Positions 1-11,281 of a stretch of 64,000 bases of DNA are shown one piece after another. The position numbers were made by a program, and so were the translations under genes. The DNA comes from Limnephilus marmoratus (lineage: Eukaryota > Arthropoda > Insecta > Trichoptera > Limnephilidae): the NCBI GenBank assembly GCA_917880885.1, contig OU862923.1:24381770-24445769 (forward strand), read 5' to 3'. The notes under the pieces are model-generated. The model was not told the origin of the DNA. It saw only the letters and a list, made by a program, of their open reading frames with translations, and made no database searches. Positions within the stretch are counted from its first letter, which is position 1; every line of letters begins with the position of its first letter.

Positions 1-501
1 CAATTTCGCGCCCAACCCCATCTCTTTCAATTCTTGCATTCAATTATCGATATACAGATCGAATAAAGATTTTAAGTTTATTTTTCTATTTTTCTGACAC
101 CGTATTACAAATATTAATCAAATAATAATTATTATTTTTCAAAACGACCCAAAATCGCAAATTTCTTACGGATCGAAACAAAGTCACATAATGAACGTTA
201 GTGGCTGCAAATCAGCTGTTACGGGGATAGAACAAACTTGCGGGCGCGGAATGACGTGAACGTAAACAAACATCGTTTTGGCGGTAAAATTTATCCCTCA
301 GCATTAAAATAAAATAAAAATGCCTTATCGGTACATACACGAGGTACCGTCACAAAGCGGAGAGACTGGGAAAAAGTCAGGGATGCCGATATACCTACTT
401 TTTTATATTATTTCTTCTCTTGACTTCAATTTCGCTGGTTCATCACAATCACCACCACAAACTCGCGACCTCGCGATGGCTTTATCGGTTTCGATCATAG
501 A
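1..501. other. Non-coding flank, no gene recognised
   Basis: AT-rich sequence with a GC-richer patch around 225-260. A 73-codon open frame at 320-541 has no recognisable motif and runs into the repeat that follows, so I treat it as chance. Confidence 0.4.
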
Positions 502-1020
502 CATCCAAATGGATAGACGAGAAGATACAGGTGAGGGGTAAAACCAAACTATGGGGGGGCGAAGAGGGGAAGATGACTGTGATTAGTTGAAAAATCAATC
601 TGACAGTATATAGGCATCTCGCACTATAATATCACCATTTAGTTCTTAAAAGCAAAAACTGCTTTGAATGAATAGACCTTTCAATGTACACCCCGAAAAG
701 ATTCGCCCGTTTTCACAAAGCAATATTTTGTTACCGTGTTTAGTTAAGACACTTTTACAAATGTTTCATAATTTACTTACCCCTGTAACCAGCGACGAGC
801 ACACTAAGGAACCGCTTACATTCGCTATGTGCACATTGATATGTAGGTATGTTGTATAGCACAAGCTTGGCGTTTTAGCGTGCTATTTCGTTAAATGTAT
901 AGATGTTAGCTTCGCGCTGCCCACGGCAAGAATGATGACGTCACACATTTTAGATTCAAGCGAGGCTCTATCCCCTCCCCATGGGGCGAACTGGCGCCAA
1001 GGAGGAGCTCCAACCGGTTC
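502..1020 (+). repeat. Rep1 interspersed repeat, copy 1
   Basis: This copy aligns by eye over most of its length with 25901-26600 and 38612-39232. Shared blocks include CAATCTGACAGTATATAGGC, the stretch ending CATAATTTACTTACCCC (around 760-785), a conserved GATGACGTCACA near 935, and a final purine-rich GGAGG segment. No long open frame or RT motif is seen. It is a non-coding interspersed repeat of about 520-700 bp. Its class is unknown: it could be a LINE 5' or 3' UTR or a non-autonomous DNA element, and no clear terminal inverted repeat is visible. Confidence 0.7.
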
Positions 1021-1319
1021 AAATGACCCCCACAGCAAGATGTTGACAGAATATCTTTTAATTTTCAACTGAATACTATCACAAATGATGACTCTTGGTC
1101 GGAATAAGGTAGGTAGATGGACAAAAGTATTTGTCGGGAGGAATTAAATTAGGAAAAGGTACAAGTACTTTACGCACAAATTATTTAAGTAAAGCATGAT
1201 CAATCATGAAATACTACAAGAAACAATACAAATCGTGGTGTAGTCTCCCTTTAAAACTATCAAACATAATATCTATAGATACAAAAGAGGTATAACGAAT
1301 TTGATCAGTCCGTGATTTG

Positions 1320-1723
1320 ACGGCCGGCGTATTCCAGCGGTAAGGCTCTTGCTAGCATTCCGAAGGTCGTGGGATCGAATCCCGGCGTTGAAAATAAATT
1401 TAATTTGATTAATTTGTGTTATTTCACAATTTATTCATTTAAAATAATATATAGTATATTTGCTGCACGTTCAAGAGTGGAAGATACTCTCAGTGTCGCC
1501 CTGGGAGACCACCATTCAGAATTGAAACGTTGCTTAAAATGGCTTTAGCCGTGTTTGGTGACCAGATCTGAATAGCCAGGTACTTCCCAACCTTCCTCTT
1601 CCCTATCTCCTTCCTCTCATAACTACCTTCAGCCTCACAACATATCCCAATTGGGGATGCCATTGTCTCACTGTCTACAGACGGGAGCAGTTGGGACTCT
1701 TATGCGGTATTCATATAAAAAAA
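1320..1723 (+). repeat. SINE-1, tRNA-headed SINE copy
   Basis: The 5' part (1320-1390) is tRNA-like. It has an A-box-like TTCCAGCGGTAAGG and a B-box-like GGATCGAATCC in T-arm context. The body (about 1463-1723) contains CAGAATTGAAACGTTGCTT and CCGTGTTTGGTGAC. The same head and body, in the same order, recur on the minus strand at 22881-23232, and both copies end in an A-rich run. This order is that of a Pol III-transcribed tRNA-derived SINE, probably mobilised by a LINE. The cloverleaf is degenerate, so it is not a functional tRNA gene. Confidence 0.7.
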
Positions 1724-2960
1724 TCTCAGTTTTTTTCCGTTAAAGGCACAAACATACCGTTGTTGATGTACTGTGTAATACAAGTAATAAAATGCGCAAA
1801 TATAACCAATGTTTGAAGATAAAACAAGTTTTATTTTTGGTAATTAGAGTCTAAATATTGAACATTTATTGAAAACTCTAATCTTAAAATTACCTTTCAA
1901 ACCACTTCAGTTAGAGCAAGATCCTTTCAAGTTATAAAAAATTTTCGGTCTTTTGTGTAATTTACCAACAACTAAAAGAAGAAGTAGTGCGTGATTAAAA
2001 TCTACTAGGAAGTTAAAAACACGTAGGTAAAACGTAGAAATGGTCTTACCTAGAGGCTGTAAATTGCAATTTACGTCCATCCTTTGAGGCGATAAATTAC
2101 ATTTGGGCGTTCATTACTGAATTCCTTTCGGAATTTTACAGTTTCGCTTATTTTGTGAATGAAATACCAGGTATTTGAAGTTTTGATCGAATAAATTAAC
2201 TTATAACTTATTAATTTCTGTTAAAAGCCAGTAAATTTTATTATCAAACATTTAACGTGTTAGGTATCAAAGTTTAGATTATCACGGTACGTAAAACGAT
2301 TATTATCTTTGTGGAAAATAATATCATTGTTGATACTGTAATACGCTGTTAATCACTTGACTAGTGACGATTTGGATTATCCACGGCGAGACCATCACAA
2401 GAAATAGCAAATTGCCAATCAATCTGGAGGTTTAGTAAAAGTGTTCTTAGTCATATGATATGTAAAGATCAGAAATTTGGATACTTGCATAAAAAAAACA
2501 TTTTTTTTCACATACGACCTATTGCAGTGTCAACAACGCTAAGTGCATATTGATATGAAGTAAGTTAATATTGAATTTTTTATATTTCTTGTTGTATTTT
2601 TGTACTTACTTTTCCGTTCCTTGGGCCTGATGATTAAAAAAAATCAACTCATTTGTAACAGTTTATTATAACTTGTAACCTGCTTTGAAAACGTCATGTT
2701 AATGTGTCAAGTTCCACAGAGCTAACTCAATTGAAATACCGGTGAAATTGAAATATTACATCTACGTTTCTTCCATGCATTAGACAAGGCATATTTATCA
2801 AGTAGTTTGGAGCTCAGCCCAGAGGTGGCTACTTAATAAAACTATAAGACATGAGTTCTATAGGTTGTTAGGAACTAATCACCTTTAAAGAAACTGTCCT
2901 TCTCAGGAACCCCTAGATCAAAAAGTCAGATTTATAATAATAATAATAATAATTCTTAAT
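1724..2960. other. AT-rich non-coding stretch
   Basis: No open frame, tRNA, or repeat shared within the window was recognised. A short (AAT)n run lies at about 2935-2952, just before the next repeat. Confidence 0.4.
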
Positions 2961-2961
2961 T

Positions 2962-3245
2962 TATTAGCGAAACTCAATCGAAAATCTGGACACAGAAAAA
3001 ATCAGAAAAACCTCTGGGACTTGAACTCAGGACTTTTGCGTACATGACAACAGCTCTACCAAGTGATCTAAAGTGTCTATATCCAATTCGGTCACTTTTG
3101 ACTGTATCATACTTCGACTAAGAACTACCAACATTATCTTCATTTTTATAGTCGGCCAATATATTTTTCTGATTTTTCTGTCTCCAGATTTTCGATTGAG
3201 TTTCGCTAATTATTGTCTTCATAACTTCATTTAATTAAATATTAC
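2962..3245 (-). repeat. tRNA-IR repeat, copy 1 (minus-strand tRNA-like core between inverted arms)
   Basis: The left arm (2962-3005) contains GCGAAACTCAATCGAAAATC. The right arm (about 3165-3245) is its reverse complement, reading GATTTTCGATTGAGTTTCGC. Between them, on the minus strand, is a decayed tRNA-like sequence (3009-3080) with a T-arm-like AGTTCAAGTCCCAG, then a spacer shared with the other copies. It lies head to head with the plus-strand copy at 3290-3662. Confidence 0.65.
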
Positions 3246-3289
3246 AATCTGAGATTTTTCTCTTACAGTTAAAAATAAAAATATATATT

Positions 3290-3662
3290 CATCCCAGACT
3301 TGCAGAAAAGTCAAAAGATGTCGCATATTAAAAATAAAATTGTTAAAAAATTATCCAGACACAATCTAGACAGCATTTAGTGTTTGAATCTTTCCGTCAT
3401 TTATAAAGATAGCAGCCAATAATATGTGCGTTAAGAAAATGAAGATAATGTTGATAGTTCTTGGTCGAAGCATGATACAGTTAAAAGTTACCGAATTGGA
3501 TATAGGCACCTTAGCTCAGTTGGTAGAGCTGTTGCCATGTAAGCAGAAGGTCCTGGGTTCGAGTCCCAGAGGTGATCTTTTTCTGATTTTTCTGTTTCCA
3601 GATTTTCGATTGGGTTTCGCTAATATTGTCTTCATTTACTTACATATTACAATTTGAGGTTT
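3290..3662 (+). repeat. tRNA-IR repeat, copy 2, with tRNA-like core at 3505-3577
   Basis: Order: a leader beginning GACTTGCAGAAAAGTC, a block reading GATAGCAGCCAATAATATGT, a tRNA-like core, then the arm GATTTTCGATTGGGTTTCGC. The core has TAGCTCAGTTGGTAGAGC (D-arm/A box) and CTGGGTTCGAGTCCCAG (perfect 5-bp T stem, B box). The anticodon loop reads CATGTAA, with A rather than U at position 33. The acceptor stem has a G-A mismatch. Leader and core match 19795-20120 and 58710-59085, so this is a repeat rather than a unique tRNA gene. Confidence 0.7.
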
Positions 3663-3992
3663 TACTCATAAAGTTAAAAATAAAAAATAATTCTTTATTC
3701 CAGGATGTGGGGAGGAGCAATCCCCCACGTTCTATATAGTTAAACATATTTATATATTTACACAGTAAAGAAACAAGCACATAAATTGAAAAAAAAAATG
3801 ATAATATTAAAAATAAATGATCCATTTTTATGCAGGGCGTGGTCTTGAGTGAGCTCGGGCCCAACGCTCACTCAGGAGTGGCGTTTGGTGCTGGAGGGCT
3901 GCGGTCACCACCATGTTATCGGAGGACATTAGCCATATCCTTGCTCCAGTGACCCGGTGTCTCATCAGGCTGGCGAATCCATGGAGTCCTAA

Positions 3993-4508
3993 TTCCGATC
4001 TAATCTAACAAGAGGAAGAACTGCCACACATCATGGTATTGAGCTAATACCAGGTGGAGTGGTTTCCCTCCCAGGACTTCTTAAAAAGATGCGAGAAAGA
4101 ACTTTGAGAGAATGGCAGGAACGTTGGGATAGGTCAAATACGGGAAGGTGGACATTCTCCTTCTTCCTGTCAGTTAAACTCAAAATGGAAGGGGCTTACA
4201 TCACTAGGGATTATCATGTGACCCAACTTCTGTCCGGTCATGGGGAGTTCAGAGGGAGACTTCATAGTCTCTCTCTATCACCCCATTCTAACTGCGCTTG
4301 CGGTAATACTGATCAAACAGCCGAGCACATTCTGTGGCACTGCGAGATTTTGACGGATGCCCGAGAGGAAATGCTTGATGGCTTGCAAGTTACTACGAGA
4401 CCAGCTTGGAACGCGGATCTCGTTTCGAATAAGGTGAACTTTGAGTGTTTGAGGAAATTTACGAAAGTCTGGGTCGAGAGATGGCCTGATCTTAGAGTTG
4501 CTGACTAG
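3993..4508 (+). pseudogene. R1/LOA-like non-LTR retrotransposon, C-terminal fragment
   Basis: An open frame runs from about 3993 to the TGA/TAG region at 4506. It lacks a real start: the first conventional candidate is an internal GTG at 4059. The translation contains TQLLSGHGEFRGRLHSL, then a Cys/His cluster CACG...TAEHILWHC, followed by a Trp-rich tail. In R1-type LINEs this pattern follows the RT domain: a helix with T-LLTGHG, then a CCHC finger before the stop. Endonuclease and RT are missing, so this is a 5'-truncated copy of a retrotransposon gene, not a host gene. What follows is probably its 3' UTR. Confidence 0.7.
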
Positions 4509-6075
4509 CTGTAAAATCATGTAGGTACCAGGTGTATCTGCTCTTGAATCCACGGACATTCTCTTTACTTTATTACATCTACTGCTAGAATTTTATGTTT
4601 TATGCTTTATATCTGTATACATATATATATATATATTTTTTGTTATAATATCATCTCTATCTTAGGTATCTTTATCTAATTCTATTGTATAAATTTTGTT
4701 CCTATTTCTTTTATATTTCTGTGACTTACCTTTTTTTTGCTTATTTTATTTCTTTTCACATGGTTTATTTTAGATTTCACTAAGCTGTGCTACACGGTGT
4801 TTTATCAGTGTTTATTGTTTTCATTATTTTTCATCAATTTTTTGGGATTTTCTCTCTTTTCCAGCTTCATATTCCAAGGAACACTATTGATTCAACTAAC
4901 ATACTCGACTTTGTTTTTTTTTTAGGTTTGTTTTGGTATCTTTGTTTTCTTTTTCTTTTTAGTCTCGCAATGCTACTTTGCTTCGCTCAGAAGGCTGAAC
5001 TGAACTGCTATATTTATTTTGTTATGTCTATTTTTCCCCTTCTGGGGGTGCGTTAGACCTCGTCCTTGCATCAACAGGAGTCGGTCGACGATGGCACGGT
5101 GCCCTCTAAAATTAATTGCGCCACCCCCAGCAACATGTGCAGGCTTTAGGTTTGGGGGGGTGACCTCGGCTCTCCTTTGCCTTGCCTCCGGCTACTCGAC
5201 GCTGAATTCCTTAGGGTCTTCGGGTATTTCCCCCCAATCTCCCATTTACTTTTCTTTGAGGCATCAACGAGGAACCGGCTAGGGGGCGCGGAAGCTGAGT
5301 GTCATTCACGACTAGACCGAATGTCATGCGCTTTCTTGCTGGAACTGCCAATCGATTGAAGAGGACTCCCAACCGTTTGACATTCCCTTATTACTTATCT
5401 ATTGTGTCTTCTTCCCAAACAGGTGCTTGTAGGGTACGCTGTATACAATCACCCAGCGCTTGCCACCTCGTGGACTTTCACCAACCTGTCCCATTGTCTT
5501 GTCTATATTTTGTCATACTAACACATATTGTATCTGTATTTCCCGCTAAGCACTTGCATACTGCTTACTAACAACGTATGCAGGGACATTGGAGATCTAG
5601 TTTCGTTATCAAATGTAGAGTCGTTTTTACCCAAAAAATTAGAGTCCTTGCAAGAGCCTTGAAGGGGTAACCATCTGTCACCTATACCAGGGCGGGTAAG
5701 TGGTGGGTCCTCCAATGTCAAAGTCCTAGTTCCGTAAACATTATTGAAGCCCTGCTGTACCTTCTGTATTCAAATATAATTCTGTATGCATTATTATATT
5801 GGATCCAGAGTCGTTTCATCGAGCTTATTTATTCCGGCTGTCTTCGTCATCGGCGTTGCTTAGATCTTCTCTTTAGATAATGTTAATGTAAGTACTTGCA
5901 TACTGCTTACTAACCCCGTATGCATGGACATTGGAGGGTCTAGAGTCGTTCAAATAAATGAAGCTTCGTTCAATAAAAATGTAGAATCTTGACGTGTGCG
6001 TCGAAGGAGGAAACCATGTGTTTCCTTATATCGCCGTTGGGAAAGTGGTGGGGTCCCCTTCAAAAATCTTCTCTT
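4509..6075 (+). repeat. Probable LINE 3' UTR plus diverged tandem segments
   Basis: A T-rich stretch (4560-4990) is followed by a GC-richer part (5040-5480). Two related segments begin at 5553 and 5893 with CTTGCATACTGCTTACTAAC, 340 bp apart. Each runs into a GGACATTGGAG block, and each is followed further on by a GTGGTGGGTCC or GTGGTGGGGTCC block. A related sequence lies at 55300-55480 with TGGGAAAGTGGTGGGGTCCC. Short T-rich open frames here are low-complexity artefacts. Confidence 0.5.
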
Positions 6076-6666
6076 TATATTAAAGCTTTGATATTGACGT
6101 CCAGTTTTGACAAATTATCTTCAGAAGAAATTAGGTAATCATAACATCAATATGATTCACCCAACTACAGCAAACTTTAATTCTGTTACAAATCAAATGA
6201 AACTATGTAGAATAAATTACAGCCACGTTCATTATTACGTAAATTAATTTTCTTAATGCACGCAGCCTCCAAAGTGTTACAAAGTCTCTTAATTAGATAA
6301 AATAAATACGCATTTTGAAAGCCGGCCATTATCCCAAAAGGCCGCTCTTTAATTCAAGGTCTTTTGCTAATCCTAGGATCAGCCACCCACCCATTTGAGA
6401 GTCAAATAAATTTAAATTGTACGAAGAGGAAATACTAGTAGATCATAAACATGAAAATGGTTTTAGGCAGAAATTAAAACTTTCGGGAAAATAAAGCCAA
6501 TTAATAGAATTCCACGCGTAATAGTTATTAGCAGATAGAGTGAACAAAAGTTCTTCATTAACAAGATGCAAAAAAAAATATTACTGCTATTTTCATTGCT
6601 TTCCTTAAAATGTCACAGTAAGGTTTCGAAACCTGTAGGAATATTTGCATAGATTCTTAATAAAAA
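6076..6666. other. Non-coding, nothing recognised
   Basis: AT-rich, with only short open frames and no repeat family shared within the window. Confidence 0.4.
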
Positions 6667-6870
6667 TAATTGAATTTTTTATTTTATTTTTTTATATCTG
6701 TTTATTTAGCACAATATTATACATTTATATACATAATTTATTAAATTTTGACTGCCCAACTAGGAGTATTATCCCGTTTTAGGACAGTCAAATTATTATG
6801 GGTATGAACACGTGGAACATGCTTTGTACAAAAAAAGAAAGAAAATTGATGAAATAAAATACTTGTTTCA
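6667..6870 (-). repeat. LINE 3' tail (minus strand), copy 1
   Basis: It is nearly the same as 12790-13020. Shared words include TTATTTAGCACAA, ATACATAATTTATTAAATTT and GGCAGTCAAATTATTATGGG (one base different here). Read on the minus strand it ends in AAATAAAC-type repeats, typical of LINE 3' ends. No coding part is attached. Confidence 0.55.
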
Positions 6871-6884
6871 ACTTGGGAGGTGAG

Positions 6885-7345
6885 CTTGGGTACCGCCGCC
6901 CTGGAAACCATTTTTTGGATAACCAACACCTCTGCCATTGGTCATCCATAGTGGTTCGCTACGTTTGGTGACTCAGCAAGGGTGCCCTGGTTCATGGGGT
7001 GAGGTTTGTCCGCGACTTGGCGGCAGATGCATCTGCCCACCAACTGTATGGCAGGCCGGATCGGGAGAGAATTGTTGAGGGAGTCCCTTTGACTTCTTCA
7101 GCCGTACTCTCTCGGAATATCTCCTTGCACCCCAGTGGGAGGGATGGATTCATTCGTCCGTCACTCCTGAACACACTGACCCCCAGATTCCAACCCACCC
7201 CTCGTACCCTTTTCCTTCCCAGAACTTCCCTTCCTTCCTTTCCCCAAAAAGACCCTCCACACAGCATCCCCAAAGATGACATACGCCCTGAGGGGAATTA
7301 TTTTTTTCCGGGCCTCCTGTGTTGAGCTAATATAAAAAAAAACAC
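6885..7345 (+). repeat. SINE-3, copy 1 (full-length-like)
   Basis: The head GGGTACCGCCGCCC and the following blocks (TTTGGTGACTCAGCA, GGGAGGGATGGATTC) recur at 21025, 29434 and 17156. The tail (about 7225-7340) reads CCTCCACACAGCATC, then GATGACAT and a CCTGAGGGGAATTA block. It resembles the 3' end of a LINE seen at 36730-36860 and, reversed, at 59520-59600. The 108-codon open frame here runs through the non-LINE part and stops at the tail, so I do not call it a gene. Confidence 0.65.
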
Positions 7346-7416
7346 AAAATGTATATTTTAATGACATAATATTCCTATTTATTTCAGATTGTTTTTCGAT
7401 AGAGCAACTAATTTGC

Positions 7417-7755
7417 AGGATGTTAAGGGACGTACTTGACTTCCTTGATTCAGTGATTCCTAAAATTATTTGGAGAAAAATATTTATGGAATTTTGGTCT
7501 CCGGTGACTTTTGGCGATTTTTTTTTTTAAATTTTAATCCTAACAAAAAAAAATTCTTCCACATGTCCTAACTGGTCAGTCAGCCGAGTTACCAATCAAA
7601 TCCTCACTCCTAACTGTCCAATTTTTTGTTTGTTTTAAGTTGAAAAAAAAACAACAAAAATTGCACCCGAGACCAAAATTTCATTTACATTTTTTAATCC
7701 AGATAATGAGACGAGTCACTCGTTAGTAAGTCGAGATCGTCCCTTAACACCATTT
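7417..7755. mobile_element. MITE-1 copy with long terminal inverted repeats
   Basis: The left end GATGTTAAGGGACGTACTTG and the right end CGTCCCTTAACACC are inverted copies. Further in, GAATTTTGGTCTCCGGTGAC faces GAGACCAAAATTTC. The same termini bound the better preserved copy at 11282-11643. It is non-coding, and the TIR and size suit a Tc1/mariner-type MITE. Confidence 0.65.
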
Positions 7756-7927
7756 TTGTATATATATATGTAGAAAAATAAAGAGATAAATTGAAATAAG
7801 TGTGTTGTGGACGTGTGCGTGTGTCCAAAATAAGGTAATTTTTTTCCTAACTTGTCCTGAAATTGTTCACCTTTATAAATTGAAAGTCTTTCTTGAACAG
7901 ACAACTGTTATCATTATCACGTCTGGT

Positions 7928-8043
7928 GCATAGAAGTTTACATATATACCTAGTATTTATTTTATTTTATATAAAACATATTATAATATAAATTATATAA
8001 AATAATATAATATAAATTATATAAAATAATATAATATAAATAA
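7928..8043. repeat. AT-only tandem repeat
   Basis: Imperfect tandem copies of a roughly 27-bp unit built of TATAAATTATATAAAATAAT, made almost wholly of A and T. Confidence 0.6.
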
Positions 8044-8071
8044 TATGCAATACCAATACTATATAAAGTTT

Positions 8072-8288
8072 GGTCTCTAGTGACTTTTCGACGAATGTTT
8101 ATTTTTTTCTTCGTCTTGTTGTCACTGGTCACTCAGCCGAGTAACCGATCAACCTCTTATCCCACCCCCAACTTTCCAATACCTGCTATTACCAAAATTA
8201 GGAAACCAAAATTACATTTATGTTTTTTACTCCAAATAATGTCAGGAATCACTGGTTAAAGTAAGTCTTTTAACACACTGTATATAAA
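8072..8288. mobile_element. MITE-1, 5'-truncated copy
   Basis: The interior (TTTGGTCTCTAGTGACTTTT) and the right terminal part (ACTCCAAATAATGTCAGGAA, then AACACACTGTATA) match MITE-1. The left terminal repeat is missing. Confidence 0.6.
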
Positions 8289-8604
8289 ATATAGGAGTCC
8301 AGAGCTCTTACGTTATTTTTTGGCGACAACGTTTCTTTTTAAATCGGCGTAAATCTTAATAAATTACTAGATCTTCTCATATATCAACATAAATATAAAA
8401 ACCTTGATAAGAAACCAGAATATTTTACGTGATGTACTTATTATTATAATAATATATTCTTTTTAGAACAAAACTTGAACTCGTGTAAATTATTTGACTA
8501 ATTTTTAAGCTGAGATTTTAAAAAGCCTCATCTTAAATTTAAAAAAAATATACATGTGAAAAATCAACGTTCAGCGGGATTCATTCATCATGGGACAGCG
8601 GAGC

Positions 8605-8690
8605 CAATATCTTTTCTGATTTTTCTGTCTCCAGATTTTCGATTGAGTTTCGCTTATATTGTCTTCATTTAATTAGATATTTTCTTTAGT
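8605..8690 (+). repeat. Solo right arm of the tRNA-IR repeat
   Basis: Contains TCTGATTTTTCTGTCTCCAG followed by GATTTTCGATTGAGTTTCGC, the arm of the tRNA-IR family. No tRNA-like core is attached: the sequence before it (GGACAGCGGAGCCAATATC) keeps only the last few core bases. Confidence 0.65.
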
Positions 8691-9244
8691 CGTTTTCTAA
8701 ACTATTTTTTAATTCCCTAATTTAAATGAAGATGAAATTCCTTGTTTTATTCATTTGCATAATTATTAACGAGTGTTTCAAACGCATGCTATAAATAAAC
8801 ATAATTAAGTCGTCTCTTTTTGTGCCTCCTTGCTTTAAAATAATGCATTTCCTTGATTATTGCGTGTGATATCAAACAATGCGTGTTTAATGTAAGTCCA
8901 CGTGAACTCTACTTGAATACAGACAAAATAAAACTTTTAAAGGTATGCCTACATAATTTACAGAAAATTAATGCACTTACAAAGATTAATGGACTAATTA
9001 ATTAATGTTAATACACTTAAACCGGAAAATTAGGTGAAGTCGATCGGGTGGAGTGAAATCGCAAATATAATTAAAATTTAGAATTTCTTAAAAGCTGGAA
9101 ATTCTTAACAGTCAAACCGAATGAAATAGTAAAAATAGAATTATCTTTCTTTAATGAATAATATTTATAAATTCTTTCAAAAATTAAATTAAATCGAATT
9201 ATACATACCTACTCGTATACCTATGTTAAGTTTTGCAAGTATTT
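8691..9244. other. Non-coding, nothing recognised
   Basis: AT-rich sequence without an open frame or a repeat shared inside the window. Confidence 0.4.
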
Positions 9245-9480
9245 ATTTTTATATCCTACTAATATCCTACTTTAAAGGCGAAAGTTTGTATGGATGAATA
9301 GATATATGTTTGTTACTTTTTCACGCAAAAACTACTGAATGGACTTTAAAAATTCTTTCACTAATAGAAAGCTACATTATTTGCGAGTACTATAGGCTAA
9401 ATATATTGGTAAGTCCTGGCGTTATGAAATTATTTATCATACGTTTTCTGTCCCTAAAAAAATCGATTTATTGCAAACGT
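9245..9480 (+). repeat. Interspersed repeat of a type common in insect genomes
   Basis: Contains GGCGAAAGTTTGTATGGATG, GTTTGTTACTTTTTCACGC and AAAAACTACTGAATGGACTT. I recognise this wording as a very common insect interspersed repeat, especially in moths and butterflies, from memory. Only one copy is present in the window. Confidence 0.45.
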
Positions 9481-9607
9481 CAGAAATAAAAAACCAATCG
9501 TCCCCTTGGAAACGATGTTTTTTTTTAAAATTAGGTAATTCAACCTAAAAAGAATGCTTTGTTGGCGTCGTACTTAATAACTATCTCTAAAAATTAATCA
9601 CCGAAAT

Positions 9608-11215
9608 GTATAATAATAATAATAATAATAATTGGATAATTTATAAAGCGCCGTTTTTGTGAAGAATCACCTCAAGAGCGCTGTACAATTTATTAGGAAT
9701 GCTTAGGTTCTGACTAATTTTACTATTTATAAATGGATACAGAAACATACTTACCTGGCTAGTCACTTCCGATAAACACACTTTAATTAGAAAGTTTCAC
9801 GCGGAGGACATTACAGTTAACACACTGGACATTGCATGATTTTACATTATTTGCTACCCTAGTATTACATTTAAGAATAGATTAGTGGCAAAAGTAGAGT
9901 TGGTATTTATTTTAAAATACTGGAGAATTTAGGACTATTAGAGATTTTTTTTTCTTTTTTTCTACGTTTTTACAGGTTAGTTATTTACGGTGTCGAGGGC
10001 ATTGAATGTGAAGGTGAAAGCTTTTGAGTTTATGGATACGAATGTCTGAAAAGGTGAGTTTTAAGTCTAGCTCTAAATTCCGCCGCGTCTGTGATCATTC
10101 TTAAGTCATATGGCAGTCCATTCCAGGCTTTAGGTCCTGACACTCCGAAAGCGCGCTCACCGAACTTAGTATCTGGTGTGCGCTTTGGTTCCTTTAACCT
10201 TCCGATAGCTGATGACGCTGCTGACCTCAGGGTTGACTGACGATAATTGGAATTTTCTGGAATACACAATTCCGATAAGTAAGCCGGAGCCATTCCATTA
10301 AGGGACTTAAATACCATCCAGCAGAGCTTAAACTGGATCCTTTCAGGACATTTAAGCCAGTGTAGATTTTTGAGATGCTCTGAAATGTGGGAATATTTAG
10401 ATAGGCCGGTGATAAGTCTTGCTGCAGCGTTGAAAACTGATTGTAATTTGTTGATTTGATATTTTCGAAGACTTGCATATATTCCATTGCAATAATCTAA
10501 GCGTGAAACCACATACGAATTGACTAGTAATTTAGTCGCATCAGTTGGCAGGTTTCTCCTTACTGCTTTAATTTGCCTCAATTGAAAAAATCCCGTGCTT
10601 ACGGTTCTGTTCACTTGAGTTTTAAGGGAAAAATCAGCGTCCAGATTGACACCCAGTAGTTTTATACAAGTCTTTGGAGTGATGTCACTTCCGGAAATGG
10701 TTATTGGGGAGTTATCAATGTTATGCTGACGTCTGCTTGTGGCGGTCCAAAGAAACTCAGTCTTTGACTGATTAAGTTTTAATCTATTTGAGGTCATCCA
10801 GCGGGTAATTGCTTCTAGACACTCAATTATGCGAGTTTTTAGACTGTCTCCTTCCTCTGGTAAGCAGTAAAAGTAAACTTGTTGGTCATCAGCGTAGCAG
10901 TGAGATAGAAGGCCAAATGATTCGATTATTTTAGCGACATCATTTGTGAAGAGTATGAAAAGAAGTGGGCCCAGAACAGACCCCTGGGGTACTCCAGATG
11001 AAAGGGTTGCATATTTTGATTGGTTTTCCCTACCTTTACGGCTTGTGTACGGTTACCCAAGTACGATGTCAGCCAGGTTTTAACGCCGCCATTTAAACCA
11101 AAGGATTCTTCTAATCGTTTAATAAGAAAATCATGGTCGATCGTGTCAAAAGCGGCACTCATGTCCAAGACTGAAAGGAGTGCCAGTTTTCCCGACTCGA
11201 TTACAAGAGTTATGT
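9608..11215 (-). pseudogene. L2/CR1-like LINE, 5'-truncated copy (RT and 3' UTR)
   Basis: On the minus strand, RT motif A (AAFDTIDHDFLIKRLEES) is encoded near 11150. Motif B (GVPQGSVLGP-like) and a YADD-like motif C follow in a shifted frame around 10860-11010. An open 255-codon thumb and C-terminal domain spans 10797-10030 (residues such as SRLDYCNGIYASL and GPKAWNGLPYDLR). The order and the DMSAAFDTIDH signature fit the L2/CR1 group. The 3' UTR ends near 9650 in an AGCGCT...AAGCGCC tail, then (ATT)n at 9608-9632, typical of L2-type ends. Frameshifts between motifs A and C and the missing 5' half make it inactive. Confidence 0.8.
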
Positions 11216-11281
11216 ATGCGCATAAACCCGAACGACTGCACCGAATTGGATAATTATTTTATTTTTGTTTGTTATTTTATA

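Noticed and set aside
4737..5571. Overlapping short frames with many Phe, Leu and Ser
   Set aside because: Produced by the T-rich 3' UTR sequence of a LINE; no domain and mutually overlapping.
6999..7325. 108-codon frame in SINE-3 as a gene
   Set aside because: Sibling SINE-3 copies (21025, 29434) do not keep the frame, and it stops at the shared tail.
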